64,000 bases of DNA from Cyanodermella asteris (Eukaryota > Ascomycota > Lecanoromycetes > Ostropales > Stictidaceae): assembly GCA_900618795.1 (NCBI GenBank), contig UYJD01000006.1, forward strand, positions 197,550 through 261,549. Reading direction: 5' to 3'. Position numbers and translations under genes: made by a program. Below, piece after piece: positions 31,098 to 42,848 of the stretch (position 1 is its first letter; the number at the start of each line of letters is the position of its first letter). The notes under the pieces were generated by a model that did no database searches, had not been told where the DNA came from, and saw only the letters and a program-made list of their open reading frames with translations.

Positions 31098-34000
31098 TTA
31101 ACCCCAAGTTCCACCACCTCCTCCACGTCCCTGCCTCCGTTGCGCCGAAAGCCTCCACTCATCTTCTCCTTGGTGCTTGTTATACAACGGCTGGATTCTC
31201 TCCGCCTTCTTTCTCTTACTCAACTTATCACTCGGCGCCACCTTGAAGAACGTCGGCGCCGCCTCAACCAGCCACTTTGGATCAATCGTCGTCGTCTGAT
31301 GCATATACTCCTTCGTCGTCAACACCAAACTATGGTAGATGACATGCTCGGCCGCCTTGCCAAAGAGCGCGCTACTCGGGTGGAGATACACCGGCGTACT
31401 CTCGATCAGCGTCTTGTAACCCTCCTGAGGATCCTTTCGCGCACTGTTACGGAACAGTCCAGCGCACAGGGCTCGTCGCACGGGATCGGTGTTGGCGCCG
31501 CACGACATGATTCTGTGTTTGTGACGGTTCATGATTTGGACGAGCTGCGTGCGGACGTCGCGGGCGCGCTTCATGGAACGGTGCGTGATAAAGTTCTCAA
31601 AGCACCATGCGTCGCTGGAGCCGTTCTGCTTCCAGCTGTTGTAGACGTTGAGGAGTGTCAAGTGGTCGCCGTGGGAGTCGTGGAATTCTGCTTTCTTTTG
31701 ATCGGCTTGTTGCTGCTTTTCCTTTGGCCGGTAGAAGGGAGTCTGTTCGCCAGCTACCATTGCCACTATCGTGAGGATTTCGTCGGAGCATTGAAGGTCG
31801 ACAGAGGCAATTAGCACCTTGGACAGGGAAGGTGTCATGGGGAAATCGGCCATCTTGCGCCCGACGCGCGTGAGTAGACCTTCGTCGTCTAGAGCGGACA
31901 GGGCGTAAAGCTCTTCCAGTGCAGAGAGCATGGTATTGGTGGGTGGTGGGTCCATAAAGTCGAAGTGTAAAAGGTCGTTGATGCCCATGGCCTTGAGCAT
32001 AAGAATAGTATGAGAGAGTTCTTGACGCTGGATCTCGGGAATAGTTGTGGGCAGCATTTCCGACTGAAAAGCAGCCTCGGTATAAAGTCGGAAACACTTA
32101 CCGGGCCCAGTACGGCCTGCTCGGCCGGCTCTTTGCTTGGCCTGGGCCTGGGAGATGGGTGTCACGATCAGCGAATTCATGCCAAGCTTGGGGTCGTAGG
32201 CATTTTGCTTCACGAATCCGGGGTCTATAACGTAATAGATCCCGTCAATTGTGATCGAAGTCTCCGCAATGTTTGTGGCAATGACAATCTTACGACCTCC
32301 AGGGGGCGCAGGCTCAAAGATTCGGCTCTGCATCTCGCTGGGTAGCGCTGAATAGACAGGTAGAATGACAAGCTCTGGCACACTCGGCCCCAGTGCTTTC
32401 ATCCTTTCGAAGAGGATCTCAGCACTGGTGTCGATTTCTTCTTGGCCTGTCAAGAACAACAAGATATCGCCTGGTGGCTCCTCGATGTGTATTTGCAGGG
32501 CAGTGGTGAGCGCAGCATCAAGATAGTCGGACTCGGGCTCTCTCGAATACATGATCTCCACAGGAAATGTCCGACCAGGGATGGTGAAGATGGGGCACTC
32601 GTTGAAATATTTCGAAAATTTGGCAGCGTCGAGAGTGGCCGAAGTAACGATAATCTTCAGATCAGACCTCCGTTTGATTGTCTTTTTCAGAAGCCCGAAC
32701 AGAACGTCAGTGGCAATAGTACGTTCGTGAGCTTCGTCTAACATGACCACAGAATATTTCCTCAGGTTCGGATCCATCAGAATCTCTCTCTGTAGCATTC
32801 CGTCGGTCATGTACTTGATGCGGGTATTCGGGCTGGTCTTGTCCTCGAAACGAATGGTATAGCCAACTTCCTCACCCAGGCGACAACCGACTTCTTCGGC
32901 TACGCGCTTGGCAACCGAGACCGCCGCCACACGTCGAGGTTGTGTGCAGCCAATCATACCATTGTCAGACCACCCTGCTTCGGCGAGGTACTGGGTGACC
33001 TGAGTTGTTTTGCCCGATCCAGTGTCACCCACAACAATAAGTAGCTGGTTTGCCTTCACAGCGTCAAGCAATTGAGTGCGAAACTTGTAGACAGGCAGAG
33101 TCTCTCTCTGTTCCTTGATCGAAAGGTTTGTCCTTTTGCCTTTCGATTGGGATGGATTGTTGACGACGCGCTTCCACTCGGGAACCGTATCCGCCGCTTT
33201 CGGTGCCGGTGTGCGGAAGTCGCTTGCGAATTTGCGATCAGGCCGTGCCATCGGATCTTGCCACTGGTTGTGGAGATCTCCCTGGCTCGCTTTTTCTGCT
33301 GCTCGTTCTTTGGCCTCGGCGTCTCGCAGCTCCCGGCGTTCTTTCGCTAGCGACGTCCCTGACATGGCGGCACGATTCATCGATCCGTCCGGTGCTTTGA
33401 CAACTCTGATTGGAGACAACTCCAACGATTGTTTGGTTTGTCCAGCAAGGAAGGGAGGCTCTTCTTCGCGGACTTCAATGTCGATATCCTGTTCCTGCTC
33501 ATCCATATCCCCAAGGCCGTTGATACGATCGTTGTAATCGTCTTCCAATTCCGGATGGTCTTCAGCTTTGAGTACACCTGACGCAATCAACTGCTTCAGT
33601 TCCCACCTCTCTGGTGAAGTCATGCGCTTGTGAGGTCGACGCTGACCATTTCCGATTCCCGAGGCTACAGGCACTTGATCGTTCTGCCCGTGTCCGTTCA
33701 GCGCCTCCGCATTAGCTCCGGATCCAAATCCAAGTCGCTTTTCTGGAGCCAAGTCTCGGCCGCTCGCTTGATCCACTTCCTTCATGGACAAGCCTATTCG
33801 TCTATCATCGATTTTCATGACCTTGACGTGGACCTCTTGGCCTGGAGATACCAGATCCGAGGGGTGGTTGACACGAACACCTTCTTGCATGTTCGAAACA
33901 TGGACGAGACCATCGACTCTGCCTCGAACACCTTGCAGATTCACAAAGGCACCAAAGTCCTTCACGCCCGTAACTCTCCCGGTATATACCTTGAAGAGAA

Positions 34001-34748
34001 CTGGCGCGTCGTCAAGTTCTCTGATGGGTGGTTTGTCGAATTCGTCATCACGATGCCGTCGTCGCGTGCGACCATATTCGTCCGAGTCGCGTCTTTTCCT
34101 CCTTTCATGGGTTTTCTCTGCTGATCCGTAGCCGTCGGGAGATCGTTTCCGCCTGTGTCTTGTCCTGCTTCCTGACCTAGATCTTGAACGTCGTTTACGT
34201 TGTTCCCGTCCATATTCATCTCTTCCAACCTCCGCTTCATCTCGATACTTCCGCCGCTGTGATCGGGTATCCTCAAATAGACCAGGGCTTCGACTTCGTT
34301 TGCGCGGTTTGGATCCGTTCGCCTTGCCAGCAAGGACCTCAAGTTGCGCAAAAGTATCGTCCATAGCTGACGCATCTGCGTTGGTACCCTCCTCCAGATC
34401 ATCTACTGCTGCGCCAGGCTCTCGGTCTGGCATAGACAGGCCTTTGAATATACGCGACTTCTTTTCCGAGTCCGCCTCTTGTGTCTCTGTGCCGCTCGTT
34501 CCATTCGTCGCCTTCTTATGTTTGTGTTTCGGATGCATTGTCAGGATGAGGCGGTCGACGCTCTCCACCAAGCTGTCCGGCAAGTCGCCGTCCAGCTGAG
34601 TTTTGAAATCCGTCAGAGACGAGCATTGTGAATGTTGGTCTATCAAGAAACGCGCAAGGTCTTTGTCGCTCACCCCCAAGTGATTCTGTAGCTCGGACGT
34701 GATCTTGGCCACCAAGGACAAGATCTCCAAGTCCTCCAAGCCGTCCAT
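31098..34748 (-). CDS. prp22: DEAH-box splicing helicase Prp22 (DHX8)
   Basis: 1216 aa, no intron. In order: a helical N-terminal part (about 1-75), an Arg/Ser-rich stretch (about 150-235), an S1 RNA-binding domain (about 253-325, VYTGRVTGVKDFGAFVNL and GLVHVSNM), a linker, then the helicase core with Walker A GDTGSGKT near residue 575, DEAH near 670, SATLDA after it, and the HA2/OB-fold C-terminal domains. The S1 domain together with the DEAH core identifies Prp22, which proofreads the second splicing step and releases mRNA from the spliceosome by ATP-driven remodelling. Start 34748 was chosen where family sequence begins (MDGLEDLEILSLV); the frame extends 31 codons further. It diverges from Urb1 across 223 bp. 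Confidence 0.96.
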   Translation of the reverse strand: MDGLEDLEILSLVAKITSELQNHLGVSDKDLARFLIDQHSQCSSLTDFKTQLDGDLPDSLVESVDRLILTMHPKHKHKKATNGTSGTETQEADSEKKSRIFKGLSMPDREPGAAVDDLEEGTNADASAMDDTFAQLEVLAGKANGSKPRKRSRSPGLFEDTRSQRRKYRDEAEVGRDEYGREQRKRRSRSRSGSRTRHRRKRSPDGYGSAEKTHERRKRRDSDEYGRTRRRHRDDEFDKPPIRELDDAPVLFKVYTGRVTGVKDFGAFVNLQGVRGRVDGLVHVSNMQEGVRVNHPSDLVSPGQEVHVKVMKIDDRRIGLSMKEVDQASGRDLAPEKRLGFGSGANAEALNGHGQNDQVPVASGIGNGQRRPHKRMTSPERWELKQLIASGVLKAEDHPELEDDYNDRINGLGDMDEQEQDIDIEVREEEPPFLAGQTKQSLELSPIRVVKAPDGSMNRAAMSGTSLAKERRELRDAEAKERAAEKASQGDLHNQWQDPMARPDRKFASDFRTPAPKAADTVPEWKRVVNNPSQSKGKRTNLSIKEQRETLPVYKFRTQLLDAVKANQLLIVVGDTGSGKTTQVTQYLAEAGWSDNGMIGCTQPRRVAAVSVAKRVAEEVGCRLGEEVGYTIRFEDKTSPNTRIKYMTDGMLQREILMDPNLRKYSVVMLDEAHERTIATDVLFGLLKKTIKRRSDLKIIVTSATLDAAKFSKYFNECPIFTIPGRTFPVEIMYSREPESDYLDAALTTALQIHIEEPPGDILLFLTGQEEIDTSAEILFERMKALGPSVPELVILPVYSALPSEMQSRIFEPAPPGGRKIVIATNIAETSITIDGIYYVIDPGFVKQNAYDPKLGMNSLIVTPISQAQAKQRAGRAGRTGPGKCFRLYTEAAFQSEMLPTTIPEIQRQELSHTILMLKAMGINDLLHFDFMDPPPTNTMLSALEELYALSALDDEGLLTRVGRKMADFPMTPSLSKVLIASVDLQCSDEILTIVAMVAGEQTPFYRPKEKQQQADQKKAEFHDSHGDHLTLLNVYNSWKQNGSSDAWCFENFITHRSMKRARDVRTQLVQIMNRHKHRIMSCGANTDPVRRALCAGLFRNSARKDPQEGYKTLIESTPVYLHPSSALFGKAAEHVIYHSLVLTTKEYMHQTTTIDPKWLVEAAPTFFKVAPSDKLSKRKKAERIQPLYNKHQGEDEWRLSAQRRQGRGGGGGTWG

Positions 34749-34971
34749 AGTTGGCGGCGCGAAACAAGGTGGGAGTGCGGAAATGCTTGAAGACTTGCAA
34801 TCAATCGCCTTGTGCGGCGAACCGGAGTGTAGCTCCGTCATGCTTAGAAAGTCGAGAAAGTTTAAAGATGCTCATATTGAAACGTCCATTTCCACCGGCA
34901 TCCTTCCGACGCAGGCGTCAACCACGAAAGTCTAACTCGCATGGCGGTGTTGTCTCTCGAGGTCTCTAAAA
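34749..34971. promoter_or_regulatory. Bidirectional promoter of Prp22 and Urb1
   Basis: 223 bp separate two divergent essential RNA-processing genes, so both core promoters must lie here or overlap the 5' coding ends. I see no TATA box. Shared control is plausible but not shown by the sequence. Confidence 0.55.
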
Positions 34972-37900
34972 ATGAACAGAAAAAGGGCCGCCGCGGCTGG
35001 CATCAACGATATAGCTCCGCATAAAAAGCAAAAAGTCGCAGATAGCACCGCCGCAACCAATGATTTGAGCTTTTCTGATTTGAGACGACTACTCGCGTTC
35101 TCGCAGAATGGAGGCGAAGAGGTCCGGATAAACATTCGTCAAGTGCGGAGTTTTCTGGACAGTGTCGAACAGAGCAAAGGCACCGATGCTGCTGCTTCGA
35201 AGCTGTCGGTTCTTTATGATTACTTGGAAAATGTGATCCCACAACATGGCGACGGGCCTGTTCTCTCCGATCTCCTTCAGACCTGGTCTTTTGCATCCCA
35301 CGCTGGCAATAGGGCATTGCTTACTTCAATAACGTCCACCTTAGCTCTTCTTCTGAAGGTCATTTCAACCGAGCTACGGTTTCGGAAACAAGGAATAGCA
35401 ATCTGCCAGGCCATACTCAAAGAAGACGGAATCAAACTGCTCAAAGATTCACTATCTGCAAATCGAAGCCAGGAACAGCTACTGTCAGCAACCGTTCGCC
35501 TCCTCACTGAAGTGGTGTCTTTCGATGGCGGTGCGTGTGCCAGACTTGTCTACAGGCAAAGAGATCCCTTGTTGAAGCGACTTGACGAGTTATTGGGCAG
35601 CCGGACTAGTGGTAGCGAGAGCAGAAAAGGACAGCATACTTCAAGTCTTAGACTCAACGCTGTCCGTTTTCTTCTTGCCAATCTACGAGTCCAGGACTCA
35701 TCGGTCAAGTCTGAACTATTATCAGACCCTAAACGTGTTCGAGCCCTCGTTCAAAACCTCGACGGAGACTCAGCATCAACAGTTGTATTGACTTTGCAAA
35801 CTCTTGATACCCACATTTTGAGCGATTCGGGGATACTACGGCAGGCCAAAGGGCGGCTATTGACCGAATCGACGCTAGTCAAGCTTGCATCTCTATATAC
35901 TTTCCAAGACACCGAAGAAGAGATCAGTCAAGGTCTCAGCGTCCCTGAAGATGTGCATAAATTTTTGCTGAAAGCGTGCTGCACTCCTGAGGCAGGAGTC
36001 TTGCACACCACTAACGGCTGGTATGGACCGCGATCAGAGAAGGAGATTACAGATACACCCAGTGGCGGACCACGATTCCCGGATCTACGAGTCGAAAGTA
36101 CTACGGGCGGCAGCAACTTGCCTCGTATAACAAACAACAAGTTGGCTGGCTTCATTCAGGAGCTCAGGCCGTACGCAAGCGTTCAGCATCGTGAGCTGGT
36201 TTTGGCAATTTTCGAAGCAGCGCCCGAGCTTGTGGCAGACTACTTTCACCGCAAACGAAACTTCTCCTTTGAGCCAAAACTGACGTCTACTTGGATCGGG
36301 TTTGCGAGCTTCGTTCTTGCCATGATGAACCTGCCAATTCCTTCATTGGAAATGCTCAAAGGCCTGCCTCGTGTGGCTGTCGTGCTGGAGAACGTCTTGC
36401 CAGCCTCCTTGACGAAGAAGTCATTGACTCGCTGTTTCACACAGAGCTCAACATTAATTCGCATGCTGAGCGCAAAGATACTAATCTCAGCAAGTCGCAA
36501 ACTAGCTTTGATCCTTGAAAACGCTGACGAACAAGTTGCTGCCCTGCCAGGGCTCCCTCAGTGGAAGGCTGACCTGTGCAGTGGTTTCTTTGAAAGATGC
36601 CCAGACATGCAGACCCTGATCAAAGCATTGCAAGCCTGTGCAGAAGGTGATGCCTTGCTTAGAGAAGCGTTGTTAGCTGCTATATCTGCGGCAGCAGCTG
36701 TGGATCCTCGGGTCATGGTACGGACAGGCCTTGACGTCTCGCTCATGCTGACGGACGCATTGAGCGACGACCGCTCCAGTCAAGTGGTACGTCAATACTG
36801 CCTAGTCGACTGCTTTCACTGACGATGGTTACAGGACATTCACAATATGACAGTAGAACACCTGTTGCATATCGCAAGTCTGACCGATCTGGACTGGTTC
36901 CGAAAGCCAGAGCGCCTCGTGTTCTCACCATTCACCACAGTGCTCCGACTGTACGCCGACAACGGCGGAAAACAATTCGAAAGCCTACTGAAGCCCGTTC
37001 TATACGACAATTTTGTTCTGCAGCAAACGACGAGTCGTTTCGCCTTTGAGGCGTTGACGTTGAGCATTCAGCAGTCTACGCAAATAGATGCACTTTGGAG
37101 CTTCATCGACAATTGCTTGACACGATTCATGCAACGGCCTATCAAGTACGAGAGCGACCTCGAAACGCTTTGCACACCTGATCGAGGCGCTGTGGTGAGT
37201 CTCCTCACGGTAGTCGTCCACGAACAGTGGCCGCACTTTGTACAATCGCACTTCGAAGACGAAGTAGGGGTGGTTGCATGCTGGATAGCGCGATGGCTAA
37301 GCGTGTGTGAGAAGCTTGGCGAAAATGAAGGCGTCCTGGCTATTTTACGAGCAAAGCTCGACGACTTGACGCCACCAGCTGCTAAGGATCTAGCATCACA
37401 AATCCCACCCGTAGCTTTTCCCGAGCAAGAAGCACAACTTACAGCCTCCGCTCCACCCAACAGCGCACTGCCAAACAACAGCCAATCCACCAAAAGCAAC
37501 CTCACTGTCATCTCCGACTCGTTCAACCAGCGCCTCAAGCTCCCCGACCACGGCGACTCGTACCCCGAACTCCACCGCTGGACCAAAAAATCCATCCTCG
37601 ACGCAGTCGAAGAATCCGACATCACAGCCCTGTTCCACTGCATCTCCGCGCCCGACCTCAACATCCGCCGGCAAGCGCTCTCCCAGCTCCGCCGGCTCGC
37701 CACCACCGTGCAGGCATCCGACTACACCGAGAAGACGCAGCTCTACCTCCTCGTGATGGAATTGATCGAGACGGCCACGCAGAACGATCTCGTCAACCCG
37801 CTCCCGTGCATCGTGCCGGCGTTGGCGAGCGCGATCCTGCTCGTCCTACATGATCCGAGCCACGGCATGTACCCCAAGGTGAACAAGTTCCTGCTCAAAG

Positions 37901-38328
37901 CCCCGGAATGGACGGTGCGCAAGCTGCCGAGTTACTGGATCTCGAAAATTTTGTACTCGCCGCCGACGGCGGACGTGGGCGACGGGTATACGACGGAGGT
38001 GGTCTGGTTGCTGAGAGTGCTCGTCGAGGGGTTGAGAGGAGCGCTGGATGTGGATTTGTATCGGAAGTGTGCGGTGTGGGAGCATGTCATGACCAAGGAT
38101 ACGAATTGTGAAGGCGAGGCGGGTGCGAGAAGGAGGGATGCGTTTGTGGAGATGCTGTGGAGGACGACGATGGTGGAGGGTGGGAGTGATACGATGGTCA
38201 AGAGGTTTGGGTGTTTGAGTTGGTTGAGGGTGAAGATTCGCTCTGATGGAGATGATGAGAGGTATGAGGCGCTGAGGGAGAGGGTCTTGGCTACGTGCAG
38301 CAAGGACACACTAGAGGCCTTCGGCTAA
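34972..38328 (+). CDS. urb1: Nucleolar pre-ribosomal-associated protein Urb1/Npa1
   Basis: Two exons, 34972-36786 and 36835-38328, joined 3309 nt, 1102 aa; the intron is 48 bp (GTACGT donor, TTACAG acceptor). The start is basic (MNRKRAAAAGINDIAPHKK), fitting nucleolar import. The N-terminal half is an alpha-helical repeat of the Npa1 type (VRSFLDSVEQSKG, LYDYLENVIPQHGDGPVLSDLL, LLTEVVSFDGG). The C-terminal part matches the NopRA1 domain (HDPSHGMYPKVNKFLLKAPEW, then LPSYWISKILYSP). Urb1 is an early assembly factor of the 60S subunit in the nucleolus. The product is shorter than the yeast protein, as I expect for filamentous fungi, with no sign of truncation. Confidence 0.9.
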
Positions 38329-38609
38329 GGTCACACTTAAACAGGCACACGAGAGTAATCTCGCTGGTTGCTCCACGAGAAACACCGATCAGGCTCGATA
38401 TTCACCTTCTTTAAGAGAACTTTCGACCAATGCTTTCAACTTCGTCGCTTGTGCTATGCGGATTCTGATACGACCTCGCAGGGTACATGAGAACCGTTTA
38501 GTCCCTGATACTCCTGGGAGGGCAAACTCTGATAAATCCTCCAAAGGTCTTGACACGCTGAGTAGCATTGCTTTTGCATATATCAACTTCAAAACGGGTT
38601 TCCTCGACC

Positions 38610-40007
38610 TTACCGAACGACAGCATTTCGTAATGTCGGCACCGTGCAAGCACCACCACCCTTGACCCTCAACCTACTCACACCAGGCTTGCCCTCGCCC
38701 TTTTCTCCTGCGAGCACCTCTGTTTTCGATCGATCAAACGCCACACACCCATCGCCGTCAAGTGTGGTGAAGCCAACCTGCATGGCCTCCCATACCTTCT
38801 TCTTGGGGTTCAGCTGTCCCTCGGGTTCACCCTCGTAGCCCTCAAACTCGACACGCATACCGGCCGTCGCACCTTCGGGGATCTCGACAAGCTCGACTGG
38901 ACCCTCGTGCTTGTCTTCCTCTCCTTCGGCAAGTCGCGGGCTCGCCGCGAGGACCATGGCGCATGAGGTGATGCCACGCATCTTCACGGGCTTCAGGTTG
39001 CATACAGCCACGACCTTGCGGTTCTGCATGGACTCGAGAGGGACGAGTCCGTTTAAGCCAGAGCACACTGTTCGCACCGTTTTGCCCGTCTCTTCGTGTA
39101 GCCTGGTGTCCTTCGTACCCGGTGCGTCACCCACGTCCATCGTCGAGACAAACAAGCTATCCGCATCGGGATGCTTCTCGCATTTCAGAATATGTCCAAC
39201 CCGCAAATCGATCAAGTTCGGTCCGACTGGCTTATCTGGTGCAGCCGGAGCCGCTTGTTTCTGTGGTTTGGGCTGCTTCTCTTTCTTCTTTTTGCCTTCG
39301 GTGGGGAATCCCGCTGCAGCTGCAGCCTCCTTTGCCTTCTCCTTCGCAGCCGTAGCAGCGTCGCCGACTGCATCCTTGGCCTGCGCTGCCTTGCCCTCTT
39401 TGCCTTGACGCACGGGTATCTGCTTTGCGCTCTCTCCAGCCGCCACTCCTGCTGCTGCGGCGGCAGCGGCCTTCTCTTTCTTTTTCTTCTCCTTCTCCTC
39501 CTTTGCGTCGACGGGCTTCGGTCTGAACACAACTTCGTCCGGATTTATGGGCACGCGATCATCACCCTTGATGCTCAGGCCGAACAATGAGGCGTGCTGC
39601 ACGAAATCGACGTAACGGACGATGTGATGGTATCCTTGCTCTCCAGTCTTTTCCTCGGGCGTCCAGGCCTTGAGCTGTGGACTGACGGCGGCGTAGACGG
39701 CGACATCAGCGATCGATGGCTTAGATCCCAAGAGCGTGGTACGAGTAGCAAGGTGACCATTGAGGTCCTCGAATTCAGCCGAAGCATGTTTGGCGATGGC
39801 AAGGTTCTTTGCCTTGTCGAGCCATGCTGAAATCTCCTTGGCTTCAGCAGGAGAGTAGGTCGTTGTGGGTAAGACTGCGGAAGAAACCTTCGTTACTTCA
39901 TCTTGAGAGGGAGAGGGTGTTGAGGGTGTGCTAGGGATGTCCGTGGCGGCGGGGTAGAAACGGCGAAGGAGGGCGTGCAGGTCTGTTGCAGGCGTGGTCG
40001 TCGCCAT
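38610..40007 (-). CDS. arc1: tRNA-binding aminoacylation cofactor Arc1
   Basis: 465 aa, no intron. Residues about 80-165 form a GST-C-like domain (GSKPSIADVAVYAAV, HHIVRYVDFVQ) that pairs with aminoacyl-tRNA synthetases. A Lys/Ala-rich linker follows (about 168-260). The C-terminal 200 residues are an EMAPII-type tRNA-binding fold: IDLRVGHILKCEKHPDADSL, RTVCSGLNGLVP, NRKVVAVCNLKPVKMRGI, and a typical VGFTTLDGDG end. Arc1 delivers tRNA to methionyl- and glutamyl-tRNA synthetases in the cytosol. The frame stays open for 89 codons upstream to an ATG at 40274 and that part is Arg/Ser-rich and basic, so a longer, perhaps organelle-targeted, form is possible; the ATG at 40007 fits the family start. 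Confidence 0.92.
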   Translation of the reverse strand: MATTTPATDLHALLRRFYPAATDIPSTPSTPSPSQDEVTKVSSAVLPTTTYSPAEAKEISAWLDKAKNLAIAKHASAEFEDLNGHLATRTTLLGSKPSIADVAVYAAVSPQLKAWTPEEKTGEQGYHHIVRYVDFVQHASLFGLSIKGDDRVPINPDEVVFRPKPVDAKEEKEKKKKEKAAAAAAAGVAAGESAKQIPVRQGKEGKAAQAKDAVGDAATAAKEKAKEAAAAAGFPTEGKKKKEKQPKPQKQAAPAAPDKPVGPNLIDLRVGHILKCEKHPDADSLFVSTMDVGDAPGTKDTRLHEETGKTVRTVCSGLNGLVPLESMQNRKVVAVCNLKPVKMRGITSCAMVLAASPRLAEGEEDKHEGPVELVEIPEGATAGMRVEFEGYEGEPEGQLNPKKKVWEAMQVGFTTLDGDGCVAFDRSKTEVLAGEKGEGKPGVSRLRVKGGGACTVPTLRNAVVR

Positions 40008-42848
40008 GGTTCGGTACGTGAGTGAGATGGCAGAGGCGTGACGAAGACGTGGCTGGTGATTGGCAACTCCTGGTCGTGTACAGAGTGAGCTTGAATCGAG
40101 TCTGCGAGCAGGAGCTGTGAGCCGCAACTTTTTTGATGGTGGGGAAGTGAGTGACTCAATGCCGCTGAGCAAACTGAATTTCCGCGCCTGAACGCCAGCT
40201 GCTATTGAGCATGCATGCGACTCCAACACGCATACGTGCGACGACGGGCAAAGTCTCAGCGAACGCGACCACATCTAGCTGTAGCCAGTGGAACCGACGG
40301 ATCTTGATTAACTGAAGGCATACATATAGAGACTCTTACGCGCTTCGAAGTAAAAACGCGTCTCAGCTTCGAGGCTTGGCAGCCATCGATTACAGGCGAC
40401 ACCTTCAATTGAGCATCTCAGCACATACGTGGAAGGATTTCGTCCATGTCTCTGACTATACTGATGGAAAGTGACTTTGAGATCATTCCAGGAGTCCTTT
40501 TACTTATTAATCACGATATTGTCGTGTGATCCAAGATTAACTGTTTTAATTCGTGGCAAGCATTTGTATCGGCTCGCAAATAAAGCACGCTCAAGCAAGA
40601 AAAAGGCCGGCGAAATACGAGTCAACATCACTCACGAGAGGAATGGCTGAAAGTCCGCTCTGAACTCACAGAAACAAACTTGAATACCACTGATGTTCAG
40701 AGATCTTGAGACTGACATTAGGTCAGTCGTCATATCTCTAACATGGCGGATGAATCTGTCAGAGACATGCGACCGTGATCCTTGTTGATGCAGGCCGTGT
40801 ATCTGAGAACTCCCGAAAGTCGCGAGCACAGTCGATTCCTGGATCGCGAGACTTTACGATCTCAGCGAGAATATTCGAAGTCAAAGCTCAACTTGTACAG
40901 CGCGGAGAATACAGGTCCAGATTTACCATGATACTGGTCAGTTCAAAGAGTGCCATGTATGAGTGCTCCTAAGCCCCATCTTCAGAACCAAAATTATGCC
41001 TACGGTTGCTCACTTTGTCATTTTTGTGCTTGAGATGAAAGACGGCACATCACCGCCATGACTTCTATTTGCATGCTCCGAGCCGAGAGCCGGCTTGGTA
41101 ACGTGCTCTAACTTCTTATGAGACGGCCGCACGGGCTGCGGCCTCAGCTATCGTACCCTCCCTTGTCGCCCGTGCGGGCTGTTGGTTTTTGGGTTCGTTC
41201 TTGTCGGGTCCATTATTTTGAGAACGCCGCTTTGCCCCACAAGTTGACGATCGTGAGTCGAAAGGATCAAGGACTGACTACGACTTTCCCCTTTGGTCAG
41301 TCAGCATGGGCCTCCAGGTCTTGCTTCCCCGGATTTTGTGTCAGCCCACTAATTGGCCCGGTACACCGTACATATCATGTACGTAAGATGGGGTAGAGCA
41401 AACACTTTATGTTGTGAGAGTCGACTACAGCAAGTTGTTCTTCGGCCGGCTCAGCAGCGATTTGACAGGGACCAGGCACGGGTCACGAGCTGAAAGTGCG
41501 TTTACAGACTCAATTACCTTATGGCTCGTATTGGATTCCAGCACGTGGACGCTCGACAGCAGCACGAGTGTACTTGGCTGCGACAGTCCAGCCAGCAGTA
41601 CACTCTCACCAGCTCCCGCCATGACACGTTGTCGAACGTGCACATCGAGACATGCCTCCCAGCGAAGCCATCTCCGATATGCCCTCGCACAAAGACGTCG
41701 ATAACCCCACCTAGTTGTTGCGGCACAGCGGATTTTGCTCTGGAAGAAGGTTTTAGTTCTCACGTTTGGCGTCAACGGCCGGCTGAGCTGAGATTGCCAA
41801 GATTGTCGATCACGCCCGCTAACGAACCGCACGAGACCAAAAACTCCAACAATCAAAGCAACCTCTCCTCTTCCCAACGCTCCAATTCGCTGCTCGGCTG
41901 ACTCGCGTCAACCCGCTTCATCCCCGTCTGCATATGCCTCCCCGGCAGGATGGCCTGCATGACCCCTTTTCGCTCCGCTTGTTCGTTGCTGATCCCCACC
42001 AGCCTCTCTGCCCATCCCCGCCATCTTTTGTGCTGCACTGTTCTTCCGGTCCTCGTCTACAGTAAGTTGGAGTGACTCGAGCTCCTCAATCACACCTAGA
42101 ACGCCGTGAGAAATGATTGTCATTGCTCTGAGAAGTCCATATGAATTACATGTCCTTCAAATGCCGAGCAGTGGCTTTTCTGCCATGTTTGCAGTTACTG
42201 CCTAGCTATGATGCGAGCACGAAAGTATATCCAGAACTGTTTTTGTCTCTAAATCCTTGCATCTCCCAGCCCACCACCTGTCATGTAGCTAGTCCAGCTG
42301 CTTGTTGGACCCGATGTGACTAGCAAACCTAATCATATTCAGACTTGACCGCTGGCCCAACCTTGTCGGCTCTAGGATCCGCCACCTCGTCATGCTGCTC
42401 ACCTGTGGGAGTTGCTTGTCGTTGCTTCCATTGCATTTCGAGCTGTCTTCGAGATCGACACCCACGGGCAAGTCAGCCGATCCTTATGGACTCCACCCAC
42501 TCAGAGCCGGGTCTGAAGCTCTCGCACCCCCAAACAAGTGAGGGACCCCGACCCTACGCTTTAACCCTACTTTCCGTGCCTTGATCAGACCCAATTTGTG
42601 CCTATCCCGCGCGTTGATCATTGGATCAGCATCCTTGACCGTTGAACCTTGATTGTCATCGGGAACCCCAGACCGGCTCGGCGTTGGAGATCGCCTTTCG
42701 GTACCACGGGGACAACATTTGACTGGTTCTTCTGTATACATAACGTTGCTGCTTCCCCTCCCGTTGATAAGCTTCGTGTCGAACTCCACCCCATCGCGTA
42801 AACCCTGCCCGGTCTGCGCTTCACCTTCTGCGCTTCCAATCCACCGGC
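40008..42848. other. 2.8-kb intergenic region
   Basis: Contains the Arc1 upstream region with its in-frame extension, a GC-rich inverted repeat (41125-41178), and the upstream region of the glutaminase. Overlapping ORFs of up to 150 codons on both strands around 41.4-41.9 kb show no protein character. Confidence 0.45.
41125..41178. repeat. 10-bp perfect GC-rich inverted repeat
   Basis: CCGCACGGGC at 41125-41134 and its reverse complement at 41169-41178, separated by 34 bp. It could form a stem in DNA or RNA; no gene is attached to it. Confidence 0.5.
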
